NCBI RefSeq assembly: GCF_000741575.1
Contig: NZ_JGYV01000008.1
Coordinates: forward strand, 1 to 64,000
Source: Bifidobacterium cuniculi
GTDB taxonomy: Bacteria; Actinomycetota; Actinomycetes; Actinomycetales; Bifidobacteriaceae
Reading direction: 5' to 3'
DNA: 64,000 nucleotides
Shown: positions 16,404 through 31,008 of the stretch, in pieces
Layout of the letters: each line of letters starts with the position of its first letter
Numbering within the stretch: position 1 is the stretch's first letter
Position numbers and translations under genes: made by a program
Notes under the pieces: model-generated
Databases searched by the model: none
What the model was told of the DNA's origin: nothing
Seen by the model: only the letters and a program-made list of their open reading frames with translations

Positions 16404-16408
16404 GAGAT

Positions 16409-16879
16409 ATGTCACGTAAAGGACCTTCCAAGAAGCACCAGCTGCTGCCGGACCCGATCTACGGTTCGACCGTCGTGGCGCAGCTCATCAACAAGATCCT
16501 CCTGGACGGCAAGAAGTCCATCGCCGAGGACATCGTCTATTCCGCGCTGGATATGGTGAAGGAGAAGACGGACCAGGAGCCGGTGGCCGTGCTCAAGCGC
16601 GCCCTGGACAACATCCGTCCGTCCCTCGAGGTGCGTTCCCGCCGTGTCGGCGGCGCCACCTACCAGGTCCCGGTCGAGGTCAAGCCGGCCCGCGCGAACA
16701 CCCTCTCCCTGCGCTGGCTCACCGACTTCTCCCGTGCCCGCCGCGAGAAGACCATGGCCGAGCGTCTCGCCAACGAGATCCTCGACGCGTCCAACGGCCT
16801 CGGCGCTTCCGTGAAGCGTCGCGAGGACACCCACAAGATGGCCGAGGCCAACAAGGCCTTCGCTCACTACCGCTGGTAA
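16409..16879 (+). CDS. rpsG: 30S ribosomal protein S7
   Basis: S7 nucleates assembly of the 30S head by binding 16S rRNA and contacts the exit-site tRNA. The 156-aa product has the family pattern [47 protein letters not shown] and the C-terminal [20 protein letters not shown]. The ATG lies 5 bp after the rpsL stop, and fusA follows 36 bp later, so the genes are cotranscribed. Confidence 0.97.
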   Translation: MSRKGPSKKHQLLPDPIYGSTVVAQLINKILLDGKKSIAEDIVYSALDMVKEKTDQEPVAVLKRALDNIRPSLEVRSRRVGGATYQVPVEVKPARANTLSLRWLTDFSRARREKTMAERLANEILDASNGLGASVKRREDTHKMAEANKAFAHYRW

Positions 16880-16915
16880 TTCAAGGCCCCAGGCCAAGAG
16901 AGTTAAGGAACATAT

Positions 16916-19045
16916 ATGGCACAGGACGTGCTCAGCAACCTCAACGAGGTTCGCAACATCGGCATCATGGCCCACATCGATGCCGGTAAGACCACTACCA
17001 CGGAACGCATCCTCTACTACACCGGCAAGAACTACAAGATCGGCGAGACCCACGACGGCGCCTCGACCATGGACTTCATGGCCCAGGAGCAGGAGCGCGG
17101 CATCACCATCCAGTCCGCTGCGACCACCTGCTTCTGGAACCGCCAGACGCACGACACGGACGAGAAGTTCCAGATCAACATCATCGACACCCCCGGCCAC
17201 GTGGACTTCACGGCCGAGGTCGAGCGCTCCCTGCGCGTGCTCGATGGCGCCGTGGCCGTCTTCGACGGCAAGGAAGGCGTGGAGCCGCAGTCCGAGACCG
17301 TGTGGCGCCAGGCCGACAAGTACGGCGTGCCGCGCATCTGCTTCATCAACAAGATGGACAAGCTCGGTGCCGACTTCTACTACTCCGTCGACACCATCAA
17401 GGAGAAGCTGGGCGCGACCCCGCTCGTCGTGCAGCTGCCGATCGGCGCCGAGAACGATTTCTCCGGCGTCGTTGACCTCATCCGCATGAAGGCCTACGTC
17501 TGGAACGATGTCAAGGACGACATGGGTGCCCACTACGATACCGTGGACATCCCGGAGGAGCTCAAGGAGCGCGCCGAGCAGTACCGCTCCGAGCTGCTCG
17601 ACCAGGTCGCCGAGTCCGACGAGGAGCTGCTCGAGAAGTACCTCGAGTCCGGCGAGCTCTCCGAGGAGGAGATCCGCAAGGGAATCCGTACGCTGACCAT
17701 CGCCCGCCAGGCCTACCCGGTCCTGTGCGGCTCCGCGTTCAAGGACAAGGGCGTGCAGCCCATGCTGGACGCCGTGGTCGACTACCTGCCGAGCCCGGAG
17801 GACGTCCCGTCCATCGTCGGCTTCGACCCGTCCGACGAATCCATCGAGATCGACCGCAAGCCGACCTTCGATTCCCCGTTCTCGGCCCTGGTCTTCAAGA
17901 TTTCCACCCACCCCTTCTACGGCAAGCTCGTGTTCGTGCGCGTCTACTCCGGCAAGGTCACGCCGGGCGACAACGTGCTCGACTCCACCAAGGGCAAGAA
18001 GGAGCGCATCGGCAAGATCTTCCAGATGCACGCCGACAAGGAGAATCCGGTCGACTCCGCCGAGGCAGGCAACATCTACACCTTCGTGGGCCTGAAGAAC
18101 GTCACCACCGGTGACACCCTCTGCGACGAGAAGCACCCGATCTCCCTCGAGTCCATGACCTTCCCGGACCCGGTCATCGAAGTGGCCGTGGAGCCGAAGA
18201 CCAAGGCCGACCAGGAGAAGATGAGCATCGCCCTGGCGAAGCTCTCCGACGAGGACCCGACCTTCCAGGTCAAGACCGACGAGGAGTCCGGCCAGACCCT
18301 GATCTCCGGCATGGGCGAGCTCCAGCTCGACATCATCGTCGACCGCATGCGCCGCGAGTTCAAGGTCGAGTGCAACGTCGGCAAGCCGCAGGTCGCCTAC
18401 CGCGAGACGATCCGCAAGGCCGTCATGAACCAGGAATACACCCACAAGAAGCAGACTGGTGGTTCCGGCCAGTTCGCAAAGGTGCTCATGAACTTCGAAC
18501 CGCTCGACACCGAGAACGGCGAGGTCTACGAGTTCGCGAACGAGGTCACCGGCGGCCACATCACCAAAGAATTCATTCCTTCGATCGATGCGGGTGTCCA
18601 GGAGGCCATGGAATCCGGCATCCTCGCCGGCTTCCCGGTCGTGGGCGTCAAGGCTACCGTCGTCGACGGTCAGGTCCACGACGTCGATTCCTCGGAAATG
18701 GCCTTCAAGATCGCCGGCTCCATGTGCTTCAAGGAGGCCGCTCCCAAGGCGAAGCCGGTCATCCTCGAGCCGATCATGGCCGTCGAGGTCCGCACCCCGG
18801 AGGAGTACATGGGCGACGTGATGGGCGACCTCAATGCCCGTCGTGGCCAGATCCAGTCCATGAACGACGCCACCGGCGTCAAGGTCATCGACGCCAAGGT
18901 CCCGCTGTCCGAGATGTTCGGCTACATCGGCGACCTGCGTTCCAAGACCCAGGGCCGCGCCATGTTCACCATGCAGATGGATTCCTACGCGGAGGTCCCG
19001 AAGGCCGTCGCCGACGAAATCATCAAGGCCCAGCGCGGCGAGTGA
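16916..19045 (+). CDS. fusA: Elongation factor G
   Basis: EF-G drives ribosome translocation and, with RRF, ribosome recycling, using GTP. The 709-aa product has G1 [15 protein letters not shown], switch [23 protein letters not shown] and G4 NKMDK. The later domains include [12 protein letters not shown] (domain IV) and [16 protein letters not shown]. It follows rpsG in the str cluster with a GTTAAGGA ribosome site. Nothing suggests a duplicate or variant form such as a fusidic-acid-resistant paralogue. Confidence 0.97.
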   Translation: MAQDVLSNLNEVRNIGIMAHIDAGKTTTTERILYYTGKNYKIGETHDGASTMDFMAQEQERGITIQSAATTCFWNRQTHDTDEKFQINIIDTPGHVDFTAEVERSLRVLDGAVAVFDGKEGVEPQSETVWRQADKYGVPRICFINKMDKLGADFYYSVDTIKEKLGATPLVVQLPIGAENDFSGVVDLIRMKAYVWNDVKDDMGAHYDTVDIPEELKERAEQYRSELLDQVAESDEELLEKYLESGELSEEEIRKGIRTLTIARQAYPVLCGSAFKDKGVQPMLDAVVDYLPSPEDVPSIVGFDPSDESIEIDRKPTFDSPFSALVFKISTHPFYGKLVFVRVYSGKVTPGDNVLDSTKGKKERIGKIFQMHADKENPVDSAEAGNIYTFVGLKNVTTGDTLCDEKHPISLESMTFPDPVIEVAVEPKTKADQEKMSIALAKLSDEDPTFQVKTDEESGQTLISGMGELQLDIIVDRMRREFKVECNVGKPQVAYRETIRKAVMNQEYTHKKQTGGSGQFAKVLMNFEPLDTENGEVYEFANEVTGGHITKEFIPSIDAGVQEAMESGILAGFPVVGVKATVVDGQVHDVDSSEMAFKIAGSMCFKEAAPKAKPVILEPIMAVEVRTPEEYMGDVMGDLNARRGQIQSMNDATGVKVIDAKVPLSEMFGYIGDLRSKTQGRAMFTMQMDSYAEVPKAVADEIIKAQRGE

Positions 19046-19063
19046 CACACGTTGTCACCGCAC

Positions 19064-19092
19064 TTGACCGTGTCCCCAGTCAGCGCTAGTAT
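19064..19092 (+). promoter_or_regulatory. Promoter of tuf
   Basis: TTGACC (19064-19069) and TAGTAT (19087-19092) are separated by exactly 17 bp in the fusA-tuf gap. This gives tuf its own start near 19099, about 110 nt before the gene, besides read-through from fusA. Confidence 0.65.
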
Positions 19093-19110
19093 TCTGTAGC
19101 GCTGACTGGG
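19075..19110. promoter_or_regulatory. 14-bp perfect inverted repeat overlapping the tuf -10 box
   Basis: Arms CCCAGTCAGCGCTA (19075-19088) and its exact complement (19097-19110) flank GTATTCTG. The repeat covers the spacer, the -10 hexamer and the probable start point. As RNA from fusA it forms a stem without a U-tract; as DNA it could be an operator. Either role would tune tuf relative to fusA. Confidence 0.6.
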
Positions 19111-19210
19111 TTCGGGCTCGAAAGTGGCGACAACCCAGAAACCCAGTAAAATGTTGCAAGTGCCTTGAATGTTCAAGGCTTACAACGAGAAACGTCCAGG
19201 AGGACAATAC

Positions 19211-20410
<1,200 letters not shown>

Positions 20411-20450
20411 TTCCCATCAGGTCGGTGATCGGGTAGAACCCCGGAAACCT

Positions 20451-20487
20451 GGAAGGGCCCCGCAGCTTGAAGCTGCGGGGCCCTTCC
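20451..20487 (+). terminator. Terminator of the str cluster
   Basis: A perfect GC-rich stem with 18-bp arms (GGAAGGGCCCCGCAGCTT and complement) lies 40 bp past the tuf stop. It probably also shields the convergent hydrolase gene. Confidence 0.8.
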
Positions 20488-20545
20488 CGTATATTCCGGC
20501 TGTTCACTTCGCGTTTCGCAGGAACAGCCGGAATCAAATCATGGG

Positions 20546-21340
20546 TCAACGATCGAGTGACGGTACGTCGATGCCCGCCTCGCCCGGCAGCCATGCATCC
20601 ATGACCTCCATGGCGCGGTAGTCGCCGTCTTGCGTAAAACCATGGCCATGTCCTTGCATCACATGGAACCGGCAGTGGCCCGCATATTCCTGGGCGGCCC
20701 GTTCAGAGTAGGAAATGTCGACGATGGTGTCGTCATTGCTATGCAGGATGAGCACCGGGCCGTCATAGCCGGCGATGGTGCCGTAGATGTCGAGGCCACG
20801 CAGGTCCGTGTAGTATCTCGAACCCACTACCATGCCGTTGAACATGGCATTCGTGTCGGGGATGTCCTTGAGCCCGGGGTAGCGGGTTTCCGCATCATGC
20901 TTGATGCACAGTGCCGGATACTCAAGCATGAGCGCATGCACGTATCCGGGATGCTTCCCGGCAACCAGGGCGCTGACGCAGCCGCCCTGGCTCTGCCCGA
21001 ACAACACGATTCGCTCCGGGTCCACGAAATCCCATTGGCGTGCTTGCTCGACCACCGCCAACAGGTCCTGCATCTCCGTGGCCACGGACTCGTCCTTGGG
21101 ATCGCCGTCGCTCCGGTTGCCGCCGAGGGAGCCGCCGGGGAAATCGAATTCATAGAAGGCGATGCCGCGTTCGGCGAAATGCCGGCCGTACGTCGATCCC
21201 GAGGCATGATTCGTGCCGAAGCCGTGGGAGAAGATCACCAGCGGCACGCGCCGGCCGTCCTCCACCTCAGGCAGGAACGCCAGGCCGTAGATCCTGGTAT
21301 CCCCGTCATGGCACCACACTTCCTTGGTCGTATACTCCAT
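20546..21340 (-). CDS. Alpha/beta hydrolase (serine peptidase S9-like or esterase)
   Basis: A 264-aa cytoplasmic protein with the alpha/beta-hydrolase plan. The oxyanion region is FSHGFGTNH, the nucleophile elbow GQSQGG puts Ser at 117, the acid is probably in LHSNDDTIVD, and the last His is in MQGHGHGF. No signal peptide is seen. It resembles BAAT/S9-like esterases of Firmicutes and bifidobacteria, including enzymes acting on hydroxycinnamate esters or short acyl esters; the substrate is not predictable. The ATG at 21340 sits 6 bp after the stop of the Pr6Pr-type gene, with an AAGGAG site inside that gene's end, so the two form an operon. Confidence 0.75.
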   Translation of the reverse strand: MEYTTKEVWCHDGDTRIYGLAFLPEVEDGRRVPLVIFSHGFGTNHASGSTYGRHFAERGIAFYEFDFPGGSLGGNRSDGDPKDESVATEMQDLLAVVEQARQWDFVDPERIVLFGQSQGGCVSALVAGKHPGYVHALMLEYPALCIKHDAETRYPGLKDIPDTNAMFNGMVVGSRYYTDLRGLDIYGTIAGYDGPVLILHSNDDTIVDISYSERAAQEYAGHCRFHVMQGHGHGFTQDGDYRAMEVMDAWLPGEAGIDVPSLDR

Positions 21341-21346
21341 CTGTCC

Positions 21347-22021
21347 TTACTCCTTGTCCACCTCCTGCGCAGCCGATGTCCTCGCCCCCATGGAACGGTC
21401 AAGCGCCATGAGGATGTAGCCGAGGATGATGAAGGCCACCAGCAGGATGCAGCACCAACGTACCACGCCGGCCACGCCCTGCTGGGATACGTCGAGGAAG
21501 AAGTAGGGGTACAGCAGCGGCACGTCGGGATCGAAGCCCACCGCCCAGGCACGCAGGAACACGAAGGCGAGGTAGACCAGCGGGAAGATCGTCGAATACA
21601 GCGGATAGGTCCACTTGACCTTGCGGTGTTCGTAGAAGAGGATCCAGTCGGCGGTGAACATGAGCGGCAGGACCATGTGGAAGGCGATGCTCGTCACCTT
21701 GAAGTTCGAGAGCGGGTCACGGTCCGGTGCGCCGGCAAGCAGGAAGTTGAACACGAAGAAGGTCAGCAGGATCGCCGTCACGCTGATAAACTTCACGGTG
21801 GGGGAGAGGCGCACGAAGCCGTCGCCCTTGCGGTTGGCGGTCTGCACGAGCTCGAAGAGCATCACCGCGATGCACAGGTAGTTCGACAGGTTCGTGAAGT
21901 ACACGAAGAAGGTCCCGTCGAACTCGGCATCGTAGAGGCCGAGGCTGCCGAGGATGCCGATGCATCCGATTGCCAGGTAGAACGATTGGAAGATGAGCTG
22001 GGCCGTCCTGCTGTGTACCAT
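21347..22021 (-). CDS. Pr6Pr-family polytopic membrane protein
   Basis: A 224-aa protein with about six or seven hydrophobic spans (starting near residues 8, 40, 75, 105, 135 and 175). It has a FFVYFTNLSNYLCI segment after the first span. That TxxSN pattern and size match the Pr6Pr (FAR-17a/AIG1-like) family of membrane proteins with no settled function in bacteria. ATG 22021 follows AAAGGAA. It is cotranscribed with the downstream hydrolase, which could act on a lipid or ester substrate that this protein handles; that link is inference. Confidence 0.7.
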   Translation of the reverse strand: MVHSRTAQLIFQSFYLAIGCIGILGSLGLYDAEFDGTFFVYFTNLSNYLCIAVMLFELVQTANRKGDGFVRLSPTVKFISVTAILLTFFVFNFLLAGAPDRDPLSNFKVTSIAFHMVLPLMFTADWILFYEHRKVKWTYPLYSTIFPLVYLAFVFLRAWAVGFDPDVPLLYPYFFLDVSQQGVAGVVRWCCILLVAFIILGYILMALDRSMGARTSAAQEVDKE

Positions 22022-22298
22022 GGGTGATTCCTTTCTTGGGGCTTGCCGGGCCGGGGAGGCACGACGGCGGCAAGCCGGGTCCGTCGCAACCCGCCCGATT
22101 CTACAGTCGGCGGGTTTCCCGCGGCATTGTGCGAAGCCACAGAAATGCGTGCGCCGTCGTGGGACGCATCCACAACGCAGCCGTCCACGTCCGCGGAATG
22201 CGCATGGGACAACGCTGCGTGCTGTAGGGAGGTGCTGGCATAATGACCGTGGCTCGTTGTACAGCTTTTCCCGAACCAAGAACGAATAGGTGAGAAAT

Positions 22299-22862
22299 TT
22301 GGCACAGACTACCAATGACATCAAGAACGGTTCCATCCTCAACCTCGACGGCCAGCTGTGGCAGGTCATCAAGTTCCAGCACGTCAAGCCGGGCAAGGGC
22401 CCTGCCTTCGTGCGCACCACCATCAAGAACGTGCTGTCGGGCAAGATCGTGGACAAGACCTTCAACGCCGGCATGAAGATGGAGTTCGAGACCGTCGACA
22501 ATCGCACGCTGCAGTACTCCTACGAGGACGGCGACAACTTCGTCTTCATGGACATGACCACCTACGACCAGATCATGATCCCCAAGACCCTGGTCGGCGA
22601 GCAGGCCAAGTACCTCATCGAGGGCACCGACTGCATCATCTCCTTCCATGACGGCCAGCCGCTCTCCGTCGAGCTGCCGGCGTCCGTCGTGCTGACCATC
22701 ACCCACACCGAGCCCGGCCTGCAGGGCAACCGTTCCAACGCCGGCACCAAGCCCGCCACCGTCGAGACCGGCGCCGAGATCCAGGTGCCGCTGTTCATCA
22801 GCGAAGGCGAGCGCGTCAAGGTCAACACCACCGACGGCTCCTACCTGGGCCGCGAGAACTGA
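22299..22862 (+). CDS. efp: Elongation factor P
   Basis: EF-P enters the ribosomal E site to relieve stalls at polyproline. The 187-aa protein has the KOW/OB plan with the tRNA-facing loop KPGKGPAFV; Lys33 is the tip residue. The symmetric PGKGP loop is the form reported to work without modification in some Actinobacteria, so no efm or epm partner is needed. The start is TTG 22299 with AGGTGAG upstream; the GTG at 22290 would place the ribosome site inside the gene. It heads an apparent operon with nusB and pyrimidine genes. Confidence 0.95.
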   Translation: MAQTTNDIKNGSILNLDGQLWQVIKFQHVKPGKGPAFVRTTIKNVLSGKIVDKTFNAGMKMEFETVDNRTLQYSYEDGDNFVFMDMTTYDQIMIPKTLVGEQAKYLIEGTDCIISFHDGQPLSVELPASVVLTITHTEPGLQGNRSNAGTKPATVETGAEIQVPLFISEGERVKVNTTDGSYLGREN

Positions 22863-22898
22863 TTCCGTCCTTCACCGACAGACCATCGAGAGGCTTTC

Positions 22899-23330
22899 AT
22901 GGCACGTTCCACTGCTCGCAAGAGGGCTCTGAACACGTTGTATGAGGCGGATGAGAAGGGACAGGACATCCTGTCCCTTCTTGATGAGCGCATCGCCGAG
23001 CCCGGTGCGCAGACCCCGCTTCCCGAATACTCCATCGAGATCGTGCGAGGGGTGGCGGACCATCTCAAGGACATCGACGGCACGCTGAACCGGCATTCCA
23101 CAGGGTGGAAGGTCAAGCGCATGCATGCAGTGGACCGTAATATCCTTCGTATAGCAACCTGGGAGATCGTCTACAACGACGACATCCCGGACAAGGTGGC
23201 CATTGACGAGGCGCTGCATCTCGCAAAGACATTATGTGACGATGACGCTCCCGCGTTCATCCACGGTTTGCTCAGCGCGGTCTGTGCGCACAAGCCGACG
23301 GTGGAGGCCCCAACCGAAACGACCGATTGA
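22899..23330 (+). CDS. nusB: Transcription antitermination factor NusB
   Basis: NusB pairs with NusE (S10) to bind boxA RNA and prevent early termination in rRNA operons. The 143-aa protein begins [21 protein letters not shown] and carries the conserved [25 protein letters not shown] and FIHGLLSAV helices. It lies 36 bp after efp, a common actinobacterial pairing. The carA start lies about 83 bp downstream. Confidence 0.93.
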   Translation: MARSTARKRALNTLYEADEKGQDILSLLDERIAEPGAQTPLPEYSIEIVRGVADHLKDIDGTLNRHSTGWKVKRMHAVDRNILRIATWEIVYNDDIPDKVAIDEALHLAKTLCDDDAPAFIHGLLSAVCAHKPTVEAPTETTD

Positions 23331-23413
23331 TCCAACAAGCGCGTTCGGCCGGGTCGCGACTCTCAACCGGCCGCTATCCACGGGACAATTACCTTGATGA
23401 ATGGGGGTTTTGG

Positions 23414-24623
23414 GTGAACCAGAACGACTCGGCAACCGCTCGCTTTACCGATGGGGACGCAGTGCTCGTCCTCGAGGACGGACAGGTCTACGTGGGCGAG
23501 CCGTACGGTGCCCACGGCATCACCTTCGGCGAGATCGTCTTCTCCACTGCGATGACCGGCTACCAGGAAACGCTCACCGACCCGAGCTACGACCGCCAGA
23601 TCGTAGTGCAGACCTTCCCGCACATCGGCGATACCGGCGTCAACGCCGAGGATCCCGAGTCGGTGCGCATCTGGGTGGCCGGGTACGTGGTGCGCGACCC
23701 CAGCATGAACGTGAGCAACTGGCGTGCCGACAGTTCCCTGGACGACGCACTGGTCGCACAGGGCATCGTGGGCATCAGCCACATCGATACGCGTAAGCTC
23801 GTGCGCCATCTGCGCACCGCAGGCGTCATGCGCGCGGGCATCTTCTCCGGTGAGGCGCTGCTCGCCGCTCCCGGCGAGGTGCGTTCCCTGGAATCCCTGC
23901 TCGAGGAGGTGCGCCAGGTCCCGCAGATGCAGGGCATGCGCCTCTTCGACGAGGTGAGCACCGACGAGGCCTACGTCATCGAACCCACTGGCGAGTTCGA
24001 AGGCAAGGAACCGGTAGCCACCGTGGCCGCGGTCGACTTGGGCATCAAGGCGATGACGCCGCAGCGCATGGCGGAACGTGGTTGCCGCGTGGTCGTCTTC
24101 CCTTCCGACGTGAGCCTCGAACAGCTCGAGGCCGTCAATCCCGACGGCGTCTTCTTCTCCAACGGCCCCGGCGATCCCGAACAGGCCGAGGACGTGGTCG
24201 AACTCCTGCGTGCCGTCCTCGACGCCGGTCACCCCTTCTTCGGCATCTGCTTCGGCAACCAGCTGCTGGGCCGCGCCTTGGGCTTCGGCACCTACAAGCT
24301 CAAGTTCGGCCACCGCGGCATCAACCAACCCGTCAAGGACGTGACCACCGGCAAGGTGGAGGTGACCGCCCACAACCATGGCTTTGCCGTGGACGCCCCG
24401 CTGGGCGAGACCGTGGACGCCCCCTATGACCATGGCCGCTACGGCAAGGTCTTCGTCAGCCACGTCGACCTCAACGACGACGTGGTCGAGGGGCTGCAAT
24501 GCGTGGACATCCCCGCATTCTCCGTGCAGTACCATCCCGAGGCCGCGGCGGGTCCCCATGACGCGGCATACCTGTTCGACCGTTTCGTCGCCATGATGAA
24601 CGCAGCCAAGGAGGAGAAGACGA

Positions 24624-24631
<8 letters not shown>
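23414..24631 (+). CDS. carA: Carbamoyl-phosphate synthase, glutamine-hydrolysing small subunit
   Basis: CarA releases ammonia from glutamine and channels it to CarB. The 405-aa product has the N-terminal small-subunit domain ([35 protein letters not shown]). The class-I glutaminase part has the nucleophile Cys in [11 protein letters not shown] and the catalytic His in QYHPEA. I place the start at GTG 23414, with GGGGG 6-8 nt upstream; the frame is open further back into nusB but without a ribosome site. It overlaps carB by 8 bp. Confidence 0.93.
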
Positions 24632-28013
<3,382 letters not shown>

Positions 28014-28015
28014 CC

Positions 28016-28933
28016 ATGACACGTGACCCCAGTCCCGAGGAACGCCTGGCACTGCGCAGCGATTTCGGCCTGCGCCTGCGCAATTCGATGCAGCAGTACG
28101 GACCCCTGTGCGTGGGCATCGACCCGCACCGCCAGCTCCTCCTGGACTGGGGGTACGACGTGGATGCGGAGGGCGCGGAGCTCTTCGCCATGCGCATGCT
28201 GCAGGCGGCCAGCGGACGTGCCGCCGCCGTCAAGTTCCAGGCCTCCATGTTCGAACGCTACGGCTCCAAGGGAGTCGCGGCACTCGAGCGCGTGCTCTAC
28301 GCGGCACGGCAGATCGGGCTGATCACCATCGTCGACTGTCTCCACGGAGGCCTGTCCACGACGATCCGCGCCTTCGCTGACGCCTATTTCAAGCCCGGCG
28401 CCCCGATGCTCGCCGACGCCATCACGCTGCTGCCGTATTACGGGGCGCGTTCCCTGGGTGACCTCATCGAGGAGGCGCTCAACAACGGCCGGGGCGTGTT
28501 CATCGCGTCGCTCACCTCGAATCCCGAAGGGGCCAGCCTGCAGACCGCCATCCGCCAGACCGGCGAATACAAGGGTAAGACGGTGGCCTACGGCATCGCC
28601 AGCACGGCGCAGAAATACAACAGGGAGGTCCCCGGCCTCGGTTCGGTCGGCCTGATCATCGGCGCCACCATCGGCCAGTGGCTGCAGGAAAGCGGCATCG
28701 CCCCCTCCAGCTTCACCGGCCCCATCCTCTCCCCGGGCTATGGTTGGCAGGGCGCCGAGGCCAAGGACCTCAAGACGGTGTTCCGCGGGACGCACGGCAA
28801 CGTGCTCGTCACCGTGTCGCGCGCCATTGCGGAGCACGGTCCGGACATCCAGTCCCTGAGCCAGGCGACCGAAAGCATCGCGCTGGACGTACGCAGCGCA
28901 CTGATGGCACAGTCCATGGAGGATGAGCAATGA
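28016..28933 (+). CDS. pyrF: Orotidine 5'-phosphate decarboxylase (type 2)
   Basis: PyrF makes UMP from OMP. The 305-aa protein is of the longer type 2 family found in actinobacteria. It has CVGIDPHRQLLLDWG, the KFQASMFERYG segment, the catalytic TIVDCLHG strand and the phosphate-gripping ASLTSNPEGASLQ loop. It starts 2 bp after carB and its stop overlaps the gmk start as ATGA, indicating translational coupling in the operon. Confidence 0.93.
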   Translation: MTRDPSPEERLALRSDFGLRLRNSMQQYGPLCVGIDPHRQLLLDWGYDVDAEGAELFAMRMLQAASGRAAAVKFQASMFERYGSKGVAALERVLYAARQIGLITIVDCLHGGLSTTIRAFADAYFKPGAPMLADAITLLPYYGARSLGDLIEEALNNGRGVFIASLTSNPEGASLQTAIRQTGEYKGKTVAYGIASTAQKYNREVPGLGSVGLIIGATIGQWLQESGIAPSSFTGPILSPGYGWQGAEAKDLKTVFRGTHGNVLVTVSRAIAEHGPDIQSLSQATESIALDVRSALMAQSMEDEQ

Positions 28934-29514
28934 GCCAACGTAACCGCCTGATCGTGCTGACCGGCCCCACCGCCGTCGGCAAGGGCACCGTCGAGGCCGC
29001 GCTGCGCGGCGAGCACCCCGGGGTGTGGGTGTCCGTATCCGCGACGACGCGTGCGCCCCGTCCCGGTGAAGTGGACGGCGTGACCTACTGGTTCATGGAC
29101 GAGGAGGAGTTCCTCGCCAAGGAGAGGGCCGGCGAGTTCCTCGAGACCGCCGTGGTGCACGGCATGGCCCACTACGGCACGCCGCTGCGCCCCGTGGAGG
29201 AGCATCTGGCGATGGGCGTGCCCACGCTCCTCGAGATCGACCTGCAAGGCGCCCGCCGCGTCAAGGAACGCGCCGCCGAACTGGGGCTCGAGGTCGTCTA
29301 CGTGTTCCTGGCGCCGCCGAGCTTCGACGAGCTCGTCGCGCGCCTCAAGGGCCGCGGCACGGAGACGCCGGAACAACAGGCGAAGCGCTTGGAGACCGCG
29401 CGTGTGGAACTTGCCGCGGAGGACGAGTTCGACGTGACCATCGTCAACAACACCGTCGAACAGGCAGCCCACGACCTGTGGCAGGTCATCGCGCAGGAGT
29501 ACGGCATCCGATGA
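28930..29514 (+). CDS. gmk: Guanylate kinase
   Basis: Gmk phosphorylates GMP to GDP. The 194-aa product has the P-loop GPTAVGKG (12-19). The GMP site is SVSATTRAPRPGEVDGVTYWF, followed by LLEIDLQGARRVKE and a lid region RLKGRGTETPEQQAKRL. The usual S-G of GPSGVGK is T-A here, a common change in actinobacteria. It overlaps pyrF and the following GNAT gene by 4 bp each, so it is translated within the same operon and balances purine with pyrimidine supply. Confidence 0.95.
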   Translation: MSQRNRLIVLTGPTAVGKGTVEAALRGEHPGVWVSVSATTRAPRPGEVDGVTYWFMDEEEFLAKERAGEFLETAVVHGMAHYGTPLRPVEEHLAMGVPTLLEIDLQGARRVKERAAELGLEVVYVFLAPPSFDELVARLKGRGTETPEQQAKRLETARVELAAEDEFDVTIVNNTVEQAAHDLWQVIAQEYGIR

Positions 29515-29948
29515 CGCTCCGGGGAGCAGCACCGACCGACCTCGGCCAGCTGCTGGACCTGTACCTGCATCTGCATGAGGACAGCATCCCCCAAGAGGAC
29601 GCCCATCTGCGCGCCACATGGCAACAGATCCTGGACGACCCGAACCATCACGTGATCGTATGCGAGGAAGACGGTCGCATCGTCTCCTCCTGCGTCTGCG
29701 TCGTCATCCCGAACCTCACCAGGGGAGTGCGCCCCTACGCCTTCGTCGAGAACGTGGTGACGAGGCAGGACGCCCGCGGCCGCGGCCATGCCACGCCATG
29801 CCTGGACCGGGCGCGTGAACTGGCCATGGCGGCCGGCTGCTACAAGATGATGCTGCTCACCGGTTCGAAGGATCCGTCCACGCTCGACTTCTACCGTCAT
29901 GCCGGCTACAACAGTGCCGACAAGACGGCCTTCATCCAATGGCTGTAG
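29511..29948 (+). CDS. GNAT-family N-acetyltransferase
   Basis: A 145-aa protein that would move an acetyl group from acetyl-CoA to an unknown amine. The GNAT plan is clear: the N-terminal MTLRGAAPTDLGQLLDLY, then FVENVVTRQDARGRGHATPCLDRA, which holds the acetyl-CoA pyrophosphate loop. The C-terminal DFYRHAGYN motif is also present. The loop reads ARGRGHAT instead of the usual RGxGIG, so binding may be weaker. Its ATG overlaps the gmk stop; it ends the operon. The last 17 bp overlap the convergent DUF559-type gene. Confidence 0.8.
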   Translation: MTLRGAAPTDLGQLLDLYLHLHEDSIPQEDAHLRATWQQILDDPNHHVIVCEEDGRIVSSCVCVVIPNLTRGVRPYAFVENVVTRQDARGRGHATPCLDRARELAMAAGCYKMMLLTGSKDPSTLDFYRHAGYNSADKTAFIQWL

Positions 29949-30888
29949 GCACGCCGAGCGAGGACAGTACATATATGAACCGCCGTCGGTTCGCCACATC
30001 GCGGTGGAAGACGTGGGCGATGCGCACGACGCCGCAACGAGTGAGCGCGGCGTCGCGTTCGCGTTCGTCCACAACGCGTTGCGCGGTGGAACTGCCGCCC
30101 TTCATCCGTTCGCTCGTGTATTTCTCCAGGCCGTCGTATTCCAACACCACGAGTGTGCCGTCGGGCAGCACCCACAGGAAGTCGACGCGGTAGCACTTGC
30201 CGGTCTGCGGATCGCGCAGTTCCACCTGCAGCTGCGGCCTGGCGAAGCCAAGTTCGATGATGGTGGCGCGCACCCAGGATTCACCGCCGTTCTCGCTGCA
30301 GGGGTCGGCATGGTGCAACAGGCGATGCACACGCGAGCAGTCGCGACGTTGCCGCCCGCATTCGGCCAGTATCCGCGCCGGCTGCACGCCGAGTCGCAGT
30401 GCCGAGTCGAAGACGCCCAGTGCATGGCAGAAAGGAAGGATGAGTGCACAGTCGATGAGCGTATGGATATGGTCGGTGACGCGCAGGCCGTCGACGGTGA
30501 GGATGGACGCACCGCGGCGGGCATGGTAGACGATGGGGCTGTTGCGGGCTCCTGGTACGCGGCCGGAAGGTACCGTGCAATGGATGGTGCCATCGAGCGC
30601 GCCCCATCCGACCCAGAATCCGAGGATGACGGCGGCGGTGACCCCGGCGAAGATGCGCGTGGGATATTTTTCCTGCACGGTGCGTGCCAACCGCATCGTG
30701 CGGTCGGTGGGGGAGAGCTGCGCCCATGTATTCGCTGCGGTGAAGCAGTTGGGCAATGGTTCGACAAGTTCGTGATGCCGCACGCGGTTGCGCATGGCCT
30801 CGCAGTCCGGGCGACTGGCGGCGAAGGCCAGGCGGCACTCCTGGTTCGCCTCGTCAAGCAGCCTGGTGATATTCGGATTGTTGCGCAT
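29932..30888 (-). CDS. AbiEi-like / DUF559-like protein with nuclease-type C-terminal domain
   Basis: A 318-aa protein. The middle (about 95-200) resembles the C-terminal part of AbiEi-type antitoxins and related host-interaction proteins, with SGRVPGARNSPIVYHARRG. The C-terminal 110 residues contain YRVDFLWVLPDGTLVVLEYD, the motif pair seen in Vsr/DUF559 nuclease-like folds (D...D-x-K/EYD type). No partner toxin gene (AbiEii) is next to it, so a working toxin-antitoxin pair is unlikely here. ATG 30888 has AAGGA upstream; a GTG three bases earlier is also open. The 3' end overlaps the GNAT gene. Confidence 0.55.
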   Translation of the reverse strand: MRNNPNITRLLDEANQECRLAFAASRPDCEAMRNRVRHHELVEPLPNCFTAANTWAQLSPTDRTMRLARTVQEKYPTRIFAGVTAAVILGFWVGWGALDGTIHCTVPSGRVPGARNSPIVYHARRGASILTVDGLRVTDHIHTLIDCALILPFCHALGVFDSALRLGVQPARILAECGRQRRDCSRVHRLLHHADPCSENGGESWVRATIIELGFARPQLQVELRDPQTGKCYRVDFLWVLPDGTLVVLEYDGLEKYTSERMKGGSSTAQRVVDERERDAALTRCGVVRIAHVFHRDVANRRRFIYVLSSLGVPTAIG

Positions 30889-31008
30889 CACGGTCCTTCC
30901 TCTGCATGGGCGATACGTCCCACGCTAGGAGAACCGTGATGGGGAAAACAAGTGCGCAAGGGGAATGTGGTCGGACGCCCCGCATCCGGCGTTGCTGCGC
31001 TCCCCTTC

